64,000 nucleotides of DNA from positions 1 to 64,000 of the forward strand of contig JAJRQI010000070.1 of the NCBI GenBank assembly GCA_024280335.1. The letters are read 5' to 3'. This stretch comes from Deltaproteobacteria bacterium (GTDB taxonomy: Bacteria > Desulfobacterota > Desulfuromonadia > Desulfuromonadales > Geopsychrobacteraceae). The notes below the pieces were generated by a model, which saw nothing but the letters and a program-made list of their open reading frames with translations, did no database searches and was not told where the DNA came from. The position numbers and the translations under genes were made by a program. Within the stretch, counting starts at the first letter, position 1. Every line of letters begins with the position of its first letter. Below are positions 8,304-16,452 of the stretch, piece after piece.

Positions 8304-8346
8304 ACCATCGTGACAAGTGCCAAACTGTCACGATGGTTTTTTTCTT
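8304..8346 (+). terminator. Terminator after lpd
   Basis: ACCATCGTGACA pairs perfectly with TGTCACGATGGT, followed by TTTTTTT. Confidence 0.9.
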
Positions 8347-8355
8347 CCACTTTTT

Positions 8356-8476
8356 GTAACTATTCAGCCGAATGGCCTCGGGCTGCCCACGTCAAGGGTG
8401 TCTGTCGCCTGGATGGCGACAGTCAAGCCCCAAGGATGGGTTCATGCGACCCTTGGAGTGGGCAGCGCGAGGCTAT
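8356..8476. repeat. Highly structured element upstream of the M23 peptidase
   Basis: The element opens with GTAACTATTCAGCC at 8356, a word shared with another element at 27879. An outer 28-bp stem follows: 8372-8399 pairs with 8449-8476 at 24 of 28 positions. Inside is a perfect 8-bp hairpin, CTGTCGCC (8402-8409) with GGCGACAG (8415-8422), and a GCCCCAAGGATGGGTT segment. It carries no ORF of its own that looks real. It is best read as a dispersed structured repeat. A role as a leader RNA for the downstream gene is possible but unproven. Confidence 0.7.
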
Positions 8477-8535
8477 CCATCGCGGTGCTGGATGGTTTCC
8501 GCATTTTAATTGACTAAAACCTGCGAGGTTACTCT

Positions 8536-9840
8536 TTGAAATCGATCAAAAAATTCTTCACCCTGCTCATCCTGGTCGGCTTGATCGCCTGTATTATCTT
8601 CTATTTTCGTGACACCGAAGGACCGCTGATCAGCCTGAGCCCGGCAACCGGTCCGGTTTCGTCCAAGACCCCGCTCTCCCTCACCTTTACCGATGAAGCG
8701 ACCGGTCTTAACGATGTCATGGTCACCATTATTCAGGGCACCACGCATATGCCGCTGGTCAACCAGACGATCCCGCGGCAGACCAAGGAGATCAGCCTCG
8801 CTCTGAACCTCGGCTCGCTCAAACTCAAGGATGGGCAGATCCAGATTGAGGTCGTGGCGACCGACCAGTCGATCTACCATCTGGGCAAGGGCAACTCAAG
8901 TCGACAACTATTTGAAATCACCTATGACACCCGACCACCGATCATCTCCATCCTGAGTAAAGCGCATAATCTGACCAAGGGCGGCAGTGGTTTGGTGACC
9001 TATCGCCTGAATGAAGAGGCAGAAAAAACCGGGGTGCAGGTCGGTGAACACTTTTTCCCCGGTTTTCTGCAGGAGTCCGGTAACTACGCCTGCCTGTTCG
9101 CCTACCCTTATGACATGCCGGAGAGCGATTTTGTTCCGCGGGTTTACGCCAGCGATCTGGCGGACAATGAGCGACAGACCGGCATCTACTACCGGGCGAA
9201 CAAGAAGAAATTCCGCAAACGTAAAATCAACCTGAGCAAAAGTTTCATCCAGCAAAAGGCTCCGGAGTTTGAGCCGATGGTACCTGAAGTCGGTGACCCA
9301 CTCGATACCTTCCTTTACGTCAATGGTGAAATCCGTCGCCAGAACCGGGAAAAGATGGCGGAGCTGGCGCAACAAACCTCCTCCGTTCCGCTCTGGCAGG
9401 ACCGTTTCATCCGCCTGCGGGGAGCGGCCGAACTGGCGCTGTTTGCCGACCATCGCGATTACTATTACCAGGGCAAGCCGGTCGATAAAGCGGTACATCT
9501 CGGCTATGACCTGGCCTCGGTGGCCCAGGCTGAAATCCCGGCGGCCAATGACGGCGAAGTGGTCTGGGCGGATTATCTCGGCATCTACGGCCTCTGTATC
9601 GTCATCGATCATGGCCTTGGACTGCAGACGCTCTATGCCCACATGAGCCAACTGGATGTACAACCCGGTGATATGGTGGTAAAAAATCAGGTTCTCGGCC
9701 GCAGCGGGGCCACCGGCATGGCTGGCGGTGACCACCTGCACTTCGGCGTGTTCGTCTCCGGCATCGCCGTACAGCCGCTGGAGTGGTGGGATAAAAACTG
9801 GCTGAAAAATAATATTGACGGTAAATTACAGGCCAATTGA
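8536..9840 (+). CDS. Membrane-anchored M23 (LytM-type) peptidase
   Basis: The product is 434 residues and starts at a TTG, with GCGAGG upstream. Residues 5-25 are a single membrane anchor (FFTLLILVGLIACIIFYF), so the rest lies in the periplasm. The middle (about 30-250) is beta-rich and Ig-like, without known catalytic motifs. The C-terminal M23 domain (about 310-425) has a complete zinc site: HLGYD, YAHMS and HLHFG. By family it cleaves, or activates cleavage of, peptidoglycan cross-bridges. It probably acts alone, because lpd ends in a terminator upstream and a new promoter follows. Confidence 0.9.
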   Translation: MKSIKKFFTLLILVGLIACIIFYFRDTEGPLISLSPATGPVSSKTPLSLTFTDEATGLNDVMVTIIQGTTHMPLVNQTIPRQTKEISLALNLGSLKLKDGQIQIEVVATDQSIYHLGKGNSSRQLFEITYDTRPPIISILSKAHNLTKGGSGLVTYRLNEEAEKTGVQVGEHFFPGFLQESGNYACLFAYPYDMPESDFVPRVYASDLADNERQTGIYYRANKKKFRKRKINLSKSFIQQKAPEFEPMVPEVGDPLDTFLYVNGEIRRQNREKMAELAQQTSSVPLWQDRFIRLRGAAELALFADHRDYYYQGKPVDKAVHLGYDLASVAQAEIPAANDGEVVWADYLGIYGLCIVIDHGLGLQTLYAHMSQLDVQPGDMVVKNQVLGRSGATGMAGGDHLHFGVFVSGIAVQPLEWWDKNWLKNNIDGKLQAN

Positions 9841-9871
9841 TCACATCGCGATAAATTCAGCATCAGGCCGC

Positions 9872-9900
9872 TTGACAGAAGTCCGGTGCTGATCTAAACA
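9872..9900 (+). promoter_or_regulatory. Sigma-70-type promoter for the BMP transporter operon
   Basis: TTGACA (9872-9877) and TAAACA (9895-9900) are 17 bases apart, about 45 bases before the start codon at 9946. Confidence 0.6.
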
Positions 9901-9945
9901 ATATTGTTTCGAATCAATACCCCTTCACACACCAAAGGTGATCCG

Positions 9946-11022
9946 ATGAAAAAAACATTCCTGTTGTTACTGCTTCTGCTTAGCGTCTGCCTGTGCAGCA
10001 GCGGTTTCGCTGCCCAGCCAGAAAAAGAAATCAAGGCGGGCTTCATCTATGTCGGCCCGGTCGGTGATGCCGGTTGGACCTACGCCCACGACCAAGGCCG
10101 TCAGGAGATGGAAAAGCTGCCGTTCGTCAAGCCGTCGACCTTTATCGAATCGGTCCCGGAAGGGGCTGAATCGGCCCGGGTCATCAACGGCCTGGTGCGC
10201 AAAGGCGCCAACCTGGTATTTACCACCAGCTTCGGTTACATGGATGCCACCATCGACATTGCCCGCCGCAACAAAGATGTGGTCTTCATGCACTGCTCCG
10301 GCTTCAAGACCGCTGTGAATGTCGGCACCTACTTCGGCCGCATGTACGAACCGCGCTACCTCTCCGGGATCGTCGCCGGCAAAATGACCGAAAAGAACAT
10401 CATCGGCTATGTCGCCGCCTTCCCGATCCCAGAAGTGATCCGCGGGATCAACGCCTTCACCCTCGGCGTCCGCAGTGTGAATCCTCAGGCTGAGGTCAAG
10501 GTGGTCTGGACCCAGACCTGGTTCGATCCGGGCATCGAGCGTGATGCCGCCGACAGTTTGCTCGATGTCGGCGCCGACGTGCTGACCATGCACCAGGATG
10601 CACCAGCCACCATGCAGGCGGCGGAAGCGCGGGGCGCCTATGTTATCGGCTACAACTCCGACATGCGTCATTTTGCTCCCAACGCCTTTTTGACCGCACC
10701 GATCTGGAACTGGGGCGCGCTCTACACCAAGGTTGCCGAAGAAGTCAAAACCGGCACCTGGAAATCTGAGCAGATCTGGTGGGGGATGAAGGAAAACCTG
10801 GTACAGCTGGCCGACTTCAGCAGCAAGGTTCCGGCCGAGGTTCAGGCGCTGGTCGGTGAAAAAGCGGCAGAGATCAAAGCGGGCAGCCTGCATCCCTTTG
10901 CCGGGCCGCTCAAAGACCAGAGCGGAAAAGTGGTCGTTGCTGCCGGTCAGATTCCGGCCGACGGCGACCTGCTCGGCATGAGCTATTTTGTTCAGGGGGT
11001 GCAGGGGACCATCCCCAAATAA
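9946..11022 (+). CDS. BMP-family substrate-binding protein of an ABC importer
   Basis: The product is 358 residues and exported through an N-terminal signal (MKKTFLLLLLLLSVCLCSSG). Cysteines near the signal end leave open a lipid anchor. The body matches the Bmp/PnrA-like periplasmic-binding fold: GFIYVGPVGDAGWTYAH at the start of the mature protein, then TTSFGYMDATIDIARRN. By family these proteins bind purine or other nucleosides. The ATG at 9946 follows AAAGGTGAT and is preferred over 9904. The gene is followed by a hairpin and then the ATPase and two permeases, the standard order for this importer class. Confidence 0.92.
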   Translation: MKKTFLLLLLLLSVCLCSSGFAAQPEKEIKAGFIYVGPVGDAGWTYAHDQGRQEMEKLPFVKPSTFIESVPEGAESARVINGLVRKGANLVFTTSFGYMDATIDIARRNKDVVFMHCSGFKTAVNVGTYFGRMYEPRYLSGIVAGKMTEKNIIGYVAAFPIPEVIRGINAFTLGVRSVNPQAEVKVVWTQTWFDPGIERDAADSLLDVGADVLTMHQDAPATMQAAEARGAYVIGYNSDMRHFAPNAFLTAPIWNWGALYTKVAEEVKTGTWKSEQIWWGMKENLVQLADFSSKVPAEVQALVGEKAAEIKAGSLHPFAGPLKDQSGKVVVAAGQIPADGDLLGMSYFVQGVQGTIPK

Positions 11023-11042
11023 CCACCAGAGTTCAAAATCAT

Positions 11043-11076
11043 GGCACGCTCTGATTTATCGGGGCGTGCCTTTTTA
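11043..11076 (+). terminator. Hairpin between the binding-protein gene and the ATPase gene
   Basis: GGCACGC pairs with GCGTGCC, followed by TTTTTA. The position after a binding-protein gene fits a partial terminator or mRNA-stabilising hairpin that makes the binding protein more abundant than the membrane subunits. Confidence 0.75.
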
Positions 11077-11138
11077 TCACGACACTCTCCAGGTATCACG
11101 GAACGCTTCCTGAGCCTGCGACTTAAAGCCTGCAGCAG

Positions 11139-12665
11139 ATGCCTGATTTCCTGAAAATCGAACATATCCGCAAAACCTTCCCCGGTGTCATTGCTCTGGA
11201 TGATGTCTCCTTTTCGGTGGCGCCCGGTGAGATACACACCCTGCTCGGCGAAAACGGTGCCGGCAAAAGTACCTTGATGAACGTTCTAACCGGTCTTTAT
11301 CATCCCGACAGCGGGGAAATCCGGATCGACGGGCGGCGGCTCAGTTTCACCAGCCCGCGTGATTCACTGGCCTGCGGCATCGGCATGGTTCATCAGCATT
11401 TCATGCTGGTCCCGGCGCACTCGGTCTTTGAGAACATCCTGCTCGCCCTCGACAATCTGCCCAACCTGTTCAGCCGAAAAAAATATAGGGCCCGAATCAA
11501 ACAGTTGATCGACGAATTTCAACTCGACCTCGATCTCGACAGCCCGGTCTGGAAGCTGTCGATCGGCGCTCAGCAATGGATTGAGCTGATCAAACTGCTA
11601 CTGCGCGACTGTCGACTGTTGATCCTTGACGAGCCGACCGCGGTGCTCACCCCGCAGGAGGCCGAGCGACTGTTCAAGGTGCTGCGACAGCTGAAAAAGC
11701 AGGGCAAAAGCATCATCTTCATCTCCCATAAAATGCGCGAGGTGATGGAGATTTCCGATCAGGTGACCATCCTGAAAAAAGGCCGCAGCATCGCCAGCCT
11801 GACGCGCGGCGAATACGACGAGAGAAAACTCGCGGCGTTGATGATCGGTGCCGACAAGATTCCCGAGTGGCAAAAGAACCTGCAGCTGTCCACGCAGATC
11901 AGCCTCGATATTCAACAGCTTTCGGTACGCAACGATCGCGGCCTGTCCGATCTGGAGGATTTCAGCCTGCAGCTGATAAAGGGCGAAATCCTCGGCATTG
12001 CCGGGGTTGCCGGTAACGGCCAAAAAGCACTGGCAGAGGTTTTGACCGGTCTGCGAAAGGCTAGCCACGGCCGGATCATGGCGAACGGCGAGGATCTGAA
12101 CAACAGCAGTGCCAGGCACTCCTACATTGCCGGGATCGCCCATATCCCGGAAGATCGCAAAACCATCGGCATCGCCCCGGATATGAGTATCGACGACAAC
12201 CTGATCATGAAAAGCTTTAAAAACTCCGCTTTTGCCCGTGGGATTTTTCAGGACAAAAAATCGATCCGCCGCAACGCGCAGGAAAAAATTGCCCAATTTG
12301 CCATTAAATCAGGGCCTGAAGGCACTCCGGTTCGTTATCTGTCGGGCGGCAATATCCAGAAGGTGATCATCGCTCGTGAACTGTCGGAAAAACCGGCGGT
12401 GCTGGTCGCCCTCTATCCGACCCGCGGCCTCGATATCGGCAGCGCTGAATATGTCCACAAGGTGATTGCCGATGGCGCCGCACAAGGGATGAGCACCATA
12501 TTGATTGCCGAAGATCTGGACGAACTGCTCAAACTCAGCGATCGGATTGCGGTCATGTTCCGCGGCCGACTGATCGGCTTCGTCGATCCGCAGAACAGCA
12601 GCCGCGAAGAGATCGGCCTGATGATGAGCGGCGAAACTGGTGAAAATGACGGAGGCGAGGCATGA
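11139..12665 (+). CDS. Nucleoside-type ABC importer, duplicated ATPase subunit
   Basis: The product is 508 residues with two ABC domains. The first has Walker A GENGAGKST near 38 and Walker B LLILDEPTA. The second has the degenerate Walker A GVAGNGQKALAEV, signature YLSGGNIQKV and LYPTRGLDIGS, typical of sugar/nucleoside importers of the RbsA/YufO type. The weakened second site is normal for the family. No strong ribosome site is seen before the ATG at 11139. The stop overlaps the next start (ATGA), indicating coupling with the permease genes. Confidence 0.93.
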   Translation: MPDFLKIEHIRKTFPGVIALDDVSFSVAPGEIHTLLGENGAGKSTLMNVLTGLYHPDSGEIRIDGRRLSFTSPRDSLACGIGMVHQHFMLVPAHSVFENILLALDNLPNLFSRKKYRARIKQLIDEFQLDLDLDSPVWKLSIGAQQWIELIKLLLRDCRLLILDEPTAVLTPQEAERLFKVLRQLKKQGKSIIFISHKMREVMEISDQVTILKKGRSIASLTRGEYDERKLAALMIGADKIPEWQKNLQLSTQISLDIQQLSVRNDRGLSDLEDFSLQLIKGEILGIAGVAGNGQKALAEVLTGLRKASHGRIMANGEDLNNSSARHSYIAGIAHIPEDRKTIGIAPDMSIDDNLIMKSFKNSAFARGIFQDKKSIRRNAQEKIAQFAIKSGPEGTPVRYLSGGNIQKVIIARELSEKPAVLVALYPTRGLDIGSAEYVHKVIADGAAQGMSTILIAEDLDELLKLSDRIAVMFRGRLIGFVDPQNSSREEIGLMMSGETGENDGGEA

Positions 12666-13732
12666 AGCTGGTCACCGAGCGCCGCGAAATTTCCTCACCG
12701 CTGCTCCGTTTTAGCGCCCCGCTGATTTCGATCGGCTTCGCCCTGTTTGTCGCCGGATTTCTGCTGCTGGCCAGCGGCGTCAACCCGCTGGAAGCTTACC
12801 GGGAGATCCTCATCGAATCGCTCGGCTCCCTCTACGGGCTGTCGGAAACCCTGGTAAAAACCACCCCGCTGATCTTTGCCGGGCTCGGCGTCTCGCTCGC
12901 CTTTCGCATGCAGATCTGGAATATCGGCGCCGAGGGACAGATCTACATCGGCGCCATGGCAGCTAGCGGTGTGGCGCTCTTTTCCGGCATCGAAAGCCAC
13001 GGGCTGATGCTGCTGACGATGTTTCTCGCCGCCTTTACCTGCGGCGGACTCTGGGCGGGAGTGGCCGGTTTTTTGCGCGCTCGCTGGCAGGTCAACGAAG
13101 TCATCGTCACCCTGCTGATGAACTACATCGCCATCCTGCTGGTCGATTATCTGATTTACGGCCCCTGGAAAGACCCGAAGGGGTTCAACTTTCCCCTTAC
13201 CGCCCAGTTCAGTGATACGGCGCGGCTGGCTGAGTATTTTGATACCCGCCTGCACAGCGGCTTTTTTCTCGCTGTTTTTGTCGCCCTGCTCCTCTACCTG
13301 TTCATGGAGCGCACCATCTGGGGTTACCAGATCAAGGTGATCGGCAGCAATCCGAAAGCCGCCCGCTACGCCGGAATGAAAACCGGCATGGCGATTTTCA
13401 TGGTGCTGTTTTTAAGCGGCGCTATCGCCGGGGTCGCCGGATTCAGTGAGGTCGCCGGATTACAGCACCGGTTGCAGCACGGCATCTCGCCCGGTTACGG
13501 CTATACTGCGATAATCATCGCCTGGCTGGCCAAACGCAGCGCTGGCGGCGTGGTTATCGTCGCCTTTTTGATGGGGGTTCTGCTGGTCGGCGGTGATAGC
13601 CTGCAACTGCTCTGGCAACTGCCGGTCGCCTTTGTTTACGCTTTTCAGGGACTGATCCTGTTCTTCCTACTGGCCTCCGACTTCTTTATCCTGTACCGGG
13701 TCAAGCTGATCAAGGGAGCCGCCGATGCTTGA
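12662..13732 (+). CDS. BMP-type ABC importer permease, first subunit
   Basis: The product is 356 residues and polytopic, with roughly nine to ten hydrophobic segments beginning at residue 20. The N-terminal region has KTTPLIFAGLGVSLAFR and WNIGAEGQIYIGA, hallmarks of the YufP/NupP (BPD_transp_2) family. ATG overlaps the ATPase stop by four bases. It forms the transmembrane channel with the next gene product. Confidence 0.93.
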   Translation: MKLVTERREISSPLLRFSAPLISIGFALFVAGFLLLASGVNPLEAYREILIESLGSLYGLSETLVKTTPLIFAGLGVSLAFRMQIWNIGAEGQIYIGAMAASGVALFSGIESHGLMLLTMFLAAFTCGGLWAGVAGFLRARWQVNEVIVTLLMNYIAILLVDYLIYGPWKDPKGFNFPLTAQFSDTARLAEYFDTRLHSGFFLAVFVALLLYLFMERTIWGYQIKVIGSNPKAARYAGMKTGMAIFMVLFLSGAIAGVAGFSEVAGLQHRLQHGISPGYGYTAIIIAWLAKRSAGGVVIVAFLMGVLLVGGDSLQLLWQLPVAFVYAFQGLILFFLLASDFFILYRVKLIKGAADA

Positions 13733-14645
13733 GATTCTGCTCGATGCCACGGTTCGCGCCGGCACACCGATTCTGTTTGCCACCTTGGGAGCGATCATCA
13801 ACGAGCGGGCCGGGATCATCAACCTCGGCATTGAAGGTTTGATGCTGATCGGCGCGCTGGCCGGATTCGCCGCGACCCACTCCAGCGGTTCACTACTGGT
13901 CGGCGTTTCGGCCGCCTTTGTCGCCGCCTTTGCCGCCGGCAGCATCCATGCCTTCATCACCGTGCAGCTGCGCGGTAATCAGATCGTCAGCGGACTGGCG
14001 TTGACCATGTTCGGCATCGGCATCACCGCCCTGTTCGGTAAACAGCTGGTCGGCTTGACGATCGATGGTTTCGAGCGGGTCGCCGTCCCCGGTCTGTCAC
14101 AACTGCCGGTAGTCGGCAAAGCGATCTTCAACCAGAACCTGTTGATCTATCTCAGTTTTTTTCTGGTAGCAGCCATTTGGCTGTTCTTCTATCGCACCCG
14201 CTGGGGACTGGCGGTGCGAACCCTGGGAGAGAATCCGGCGGCGGCAGATACCTGCGGGGTGCCGGTCAATCTCTATCGCTTTCTGGCGGTAACCAGCGGC
14301 TCCGGTCTGGTCGGCATCGGCGGCGCCTATTTGAGCCTGGCCTCAACGCCGATGTGGATTGAGAACATGTCGGCAGGACGTGGCTGGATCGCCGTGGCGC
14401 TGGTCATTTTTGCCGGTTGGTCGAGCCCCAAGGCGCTGCTCGGCGCCTACCTGTTCGGCGGCATCACTGCCATGCAGTTGCGCTTTCAGGCGCTCGGTAC
14501 CACAGTCAGTGCCCACATTCTGCAAATGCTCCCCTATTTTTTCACCATCATCGTGCTGGTGATCTCGACCCTGCGACTGCAAAAGGGCGCCAGCCAACAA
14601 CCGGAAAGCCTCGGGCTCCCCTATGATCGGGAGGATCGCAAATGA
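13725..14645 (+). CDS. BMP-type ABC importer permease, second subunit
   Basis: The product is 306 residues, polytopic, of the YufQ/NupQ type: PILFATLGAIINERAGIINL near the N-terminus and GLMLIGALAGF after it. It overlaps the first permease by eight bases and the following phosphoribosyltransferase by four. Importer and salvage enzyme are therefore translated as one unit. Confidence 0.93.
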   Translation: MLEILLDATVRAGTPILFATLGAIINERAGIINLGIEGLMLIGALAGFAATHSSGSLLVGVSAAFVAAFAAGSIHAFITVQLRGNQIVSGLALTMFGIGITALFGKQLVGLTIDGFERVAVPGLSQLPVVGKAIFNQNLLIYLSFFLVAAIWLFFYRTRWGLAVRTLGENPAAADTCGVPVNLYRFLAVTSGSGLVGIGGAYLSLASTPMWIENMSAGRGWIAVALVIFAGWSSPKALLGAYLFGGITAMQLRFQALGTTVSAHILQMLPYFFTIIVLVISTLRLQKGASQQPESLGLPYDREDRK

Positions 14646-15178
14646 ACTATGCCGCCCAAACCCTGCTGGAACGGATCAAACGTGACGGGAAAGTCGATGG
14701 CGAGATCATCAAGGTGGATCGCTTTCTCAACCACATGGTCGATCCGCAGTTGATCGATCTGCTCGCCGCCGACATCGCCACCCGCTTTGCCGACAAGGCG
14801 ATCGACAAGCTGCTGACCGCAGAAACCAGCGGCATCATGCTCGCACAAGCGGTCGCCGGGATGCTCGGCGTACCCTTTATCTACGCCAAAAAAAAGCGGC
14901 CGTTGACCATGGGCGAGCACTACGCCGCCGCCAGCTACTCCTTCACCAAACAGGAATCGACCACCCTCTATGTGGCGAAAGAGGTGCTCGGCGCACAAGA
15001 GCGGGTGTTGTTCATCGACGACTTCTTTGCTAAGGGTTCGACCCTCAAGGCGATTGAGGAGATCGTTTCCCAGGCCCACGCGATGCTGGTCGGTGCCGCG
15101 GTGATTATCAACAAGTCGACCCGCCGCGATATCGATGCGATACTGACGCTGGAAGAATTACAGCAGGCGACCCGTTAA
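14642..15178 (+). CDS. xpt: Xanthine phosphoribosyltransferase
   Basis: The product is 178 residues (B. subtilis Xpt has 194). It transfers the phosphoribosyl group of PRPP to xanthine to give XMP. Evidence: LKVDxFLNHxxDP-like start (IKVDRFLNHMVDPQLID), ETSGIMLAQAVA, YSFTKQESTT and the PRPP-binding loop RVLFIDDFFAKGST. The start overlaps the permease stop (ATGA). Together with the importer upstream this indicates purine uptake and salvage. Xanthine versus another purine base cannot be settled from sequence alone. Confidence 0.85.
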   Translation: MNYAAQTLLERIKRDGKVDGEIIKVDRFLNHMVDPQLIDLLAADIATRFADKAIDKLLTAETSGIMLAQAVAGMLGVPFIYAKKKRPLTMGEHYAAASYSFTKQESTTLYVAKEVLGAQERVLFIDDFFAKGSTLKAIEEIVSQAHAMLVGAAVIINKSTRRDIDAILTLEELQQATR

Positions 15179-15217
15179 CCCCTCATGCTGCCCTTGTGAG
15201 AAGGACAGGGAGAATAG

Positions 15218-15415
15218 ATGTCTGAAGAAAACTCCCGCTGGTTGTGCCACGTCTGCGGATACAGCTCCGACATCGGGACCGGACAAGCCTGCGCAGAATG
15301 TTATAAAATCTGTTGTCGGCAACATCTGACGGTCACCGGCGTTTATAATCCGGAGTCTGGACTCTATGAATTGCAGCAGATCTGCGTCGAGTGTCAGTTC
15401 AAAAAAACCCTTTAA
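15218..15415 (+). CDS. Small cysteine-rich zinc-binding protein
   Basis: The product is 65 residues with CHVCGYSS, CAECYKICC and CVEC, eight cysteines and one histidine that could hold two zinc ions. It has no signal peptide and no helix-turn-helix. It lies 39 bases after xpt and 37 before the SUI1 gene on the same strand, so it is probably in the same transcript. I do not recognise a named family. Confidence 0.65.
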   Translation: MSEENSRWLCHVCGYSSDIGTGQACAECYKICCRQHLTVTGVYNPESGLYELQQICVECQFKKTL

Positions 15416-15452
15416 ACCCTGCTTCCTGAAGCACTACAGAGACCAAACTGCC

Positions 15453-15821
15453 ATGCCCGCAAAAGACAACAACAGCCGCTTGGTTTATTCATCGGAGTTG
15501 GGAAGAGTCTGTCCAAAATGCCGCCAGGCCCGCAACAGCTGCCGCTGTAAGCAGCAAACAGCCCCCGATCCCGGCAATGGGGATGGGATTATCCGCATTC
15601 AGCGTCAAACCAAGGGCCGCAAGGGCAAGGGAGTCACTCTGATCTGCGGAATTCCGCTTGCGGGGGATGAGTTAAAAAAGCTGGCAAAAAGCCTCAAACA
15701 AAAATGCGGCACCGGCGGCACGATCAAAAACGGGGTGATCGAAATCCAGGGAGAACATCGCGATCTGCTGTTGACAGAACTGCAGAAACAGGGCTGGAAG
15801 GTAAAGATTGCCGGCGGCTGA
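15453..15821 (+). CDS. eIF1/SUI1-like translation factor (YciH family)
   Basis: The product is 122 residues. The N-terminal 35 residues include a Cys cluster (CPKCRQARNSCRCK) that may bind metal. The rest is the SUI1 domain: IRIQRQTKGRKGKGVTLI, then the typical LKKLAKSLKQKCGTGGTIK and IEIQGEHRDLL. Bacterial YciH can influence start-site selection in vitro; its role in the cell is unclear. The ATG at 15453 is chosen to begin the conserved protein; an in-frame codon at 15366 would overlap the preceding gene. Confidence 0.9.
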   Translation: MPAKDNNSRLVYSSELGRVCPKCRQARNSCRCKQQTAPDPGNGDGIIRIQRQTKGRKGKGVTLICGIPLAGDELKKLAKSLKQKCGTGGTIKNGVIEIQGEHRDLLLTELQKQGWKVKIAGG

Positions 15822-15825
15822 ATGC

Positions 15826-15856
15826 TTGACAGTCCGATCACCAATTGCTCTAATAT
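15826..15856 (+). promoter_or_regulatory. Sigma-70-type promoter for the SH3 protein gene
   Basis: TTGACA at 15826-15831 is followed by TCTAAT (17-base spacer) or TAATAT at 15851-15856 (19-base spacer). The start codon is about 42 bases further on. Confidence 0.6.
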
Positions 15857-15897
15857 GCCCGTTTAAATGTAATCAGTTACCAATTCAAGGAGGCAAC

Positions 15898-16329
15898 ATG
15901 AAAAGACTTCTCTTTCTATCCCTGCTCTTGCTGATGGCTGCACCGGTTGCGGCAGAGATGCTCAGCGTCATCCACCTGCCTGCTGAACTTCGTGACCAGC
16001 CGCTGGTGGCCCGAACCAAGGTTTTAAGTGAGCTGTCCCGCTACACGCCGCTTGAAATCCTGGGCAGCGAATCAGACTATTACAAGGTCAAGGACTACCG
16101 TGGACAAGTCGGCTATATCCATCGCTCGCTGGTCAGCAAAAAAGCCAGTTTGGTGGTTACCGCAAGCCGTTGCAATGTCCGCAGTGGGCCCGGCACTGAG
16201 TACCCGGTGGTCTTTAAAGCGACCCGCGGGCAGGGTTTCCGCGCTCTGAGCAAGCAGGGGGAATGGATCAAGATTACTGAAAATGGCTCAACCGGCTGGA
16301 TCTGGCAGAAGCTAACCTGGGGCTATTGA
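15898..16329 (+). CDS. Exported protein with two bacterial SH3 domains
   Basis: The product is 143 residues. A signal peptide (MKRLLFLSLLLLMAAPVAA) precedes one SH3-like repeat at about 30-75 (YYKVKDYRGQVGYIHRSLV) and a second at about 80-140 (SRCNVRSGPGTEYPVVFKA, then GEWIKITENGSTGWIWQ). Such domains bind peptidoglycan or cell-wall peptides in the periplasm. AAGGAGG lies before the ATG at 15898. It has its own promoter and a strong bidirectional terminator. Confidence 0.88.
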   Translation: MKRLLFLSLLLLMAAPVAAEMLSVIHLPAELRDQPLVARTKVLSELSRYTPLEILGSESDYYKVKDYRGQVGYIHRSLVSKKASLVVTASRCNVRSGPGTEYPVVFKATRGQGFRALSKQGEWIKITENGSTGWIWQKLTWGY

Positions 16330-16337
16330 TCGTAACG

Positions 16338-16388
16338 ACAAAAACACAGCAAGCCGCCTGATTTTGAGGCGGCTTGCTGTGTTTTTGT
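16338..16388. terminator. Bidirectional terminator between convergent genes
   Basis: ACAAAAACACAGCAAGCCGC pairs with its exact complement ending in TGTTTTTGT, giving a stem of more than 20 bp around ATTTTG. It serves both the plus-strand SH3 gene and the minus-strand ATP-grasp gene. Confidence 0.92.
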
Positions 16389-16452
16389 TCCGGCCCAACA
16401 AATCCTGCCCGGAGAGACCTCTGAGAATTTGCAAGGCATGTTGAACTTGCAC

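Noticed and set aside
8271-8517. Two plus-strand frames of 66-80 residues between lpd and the peptidase gene
   Set aside because: They cross the lpd terminator and the 28-bp stem of a structured element and have no ribosome sites.
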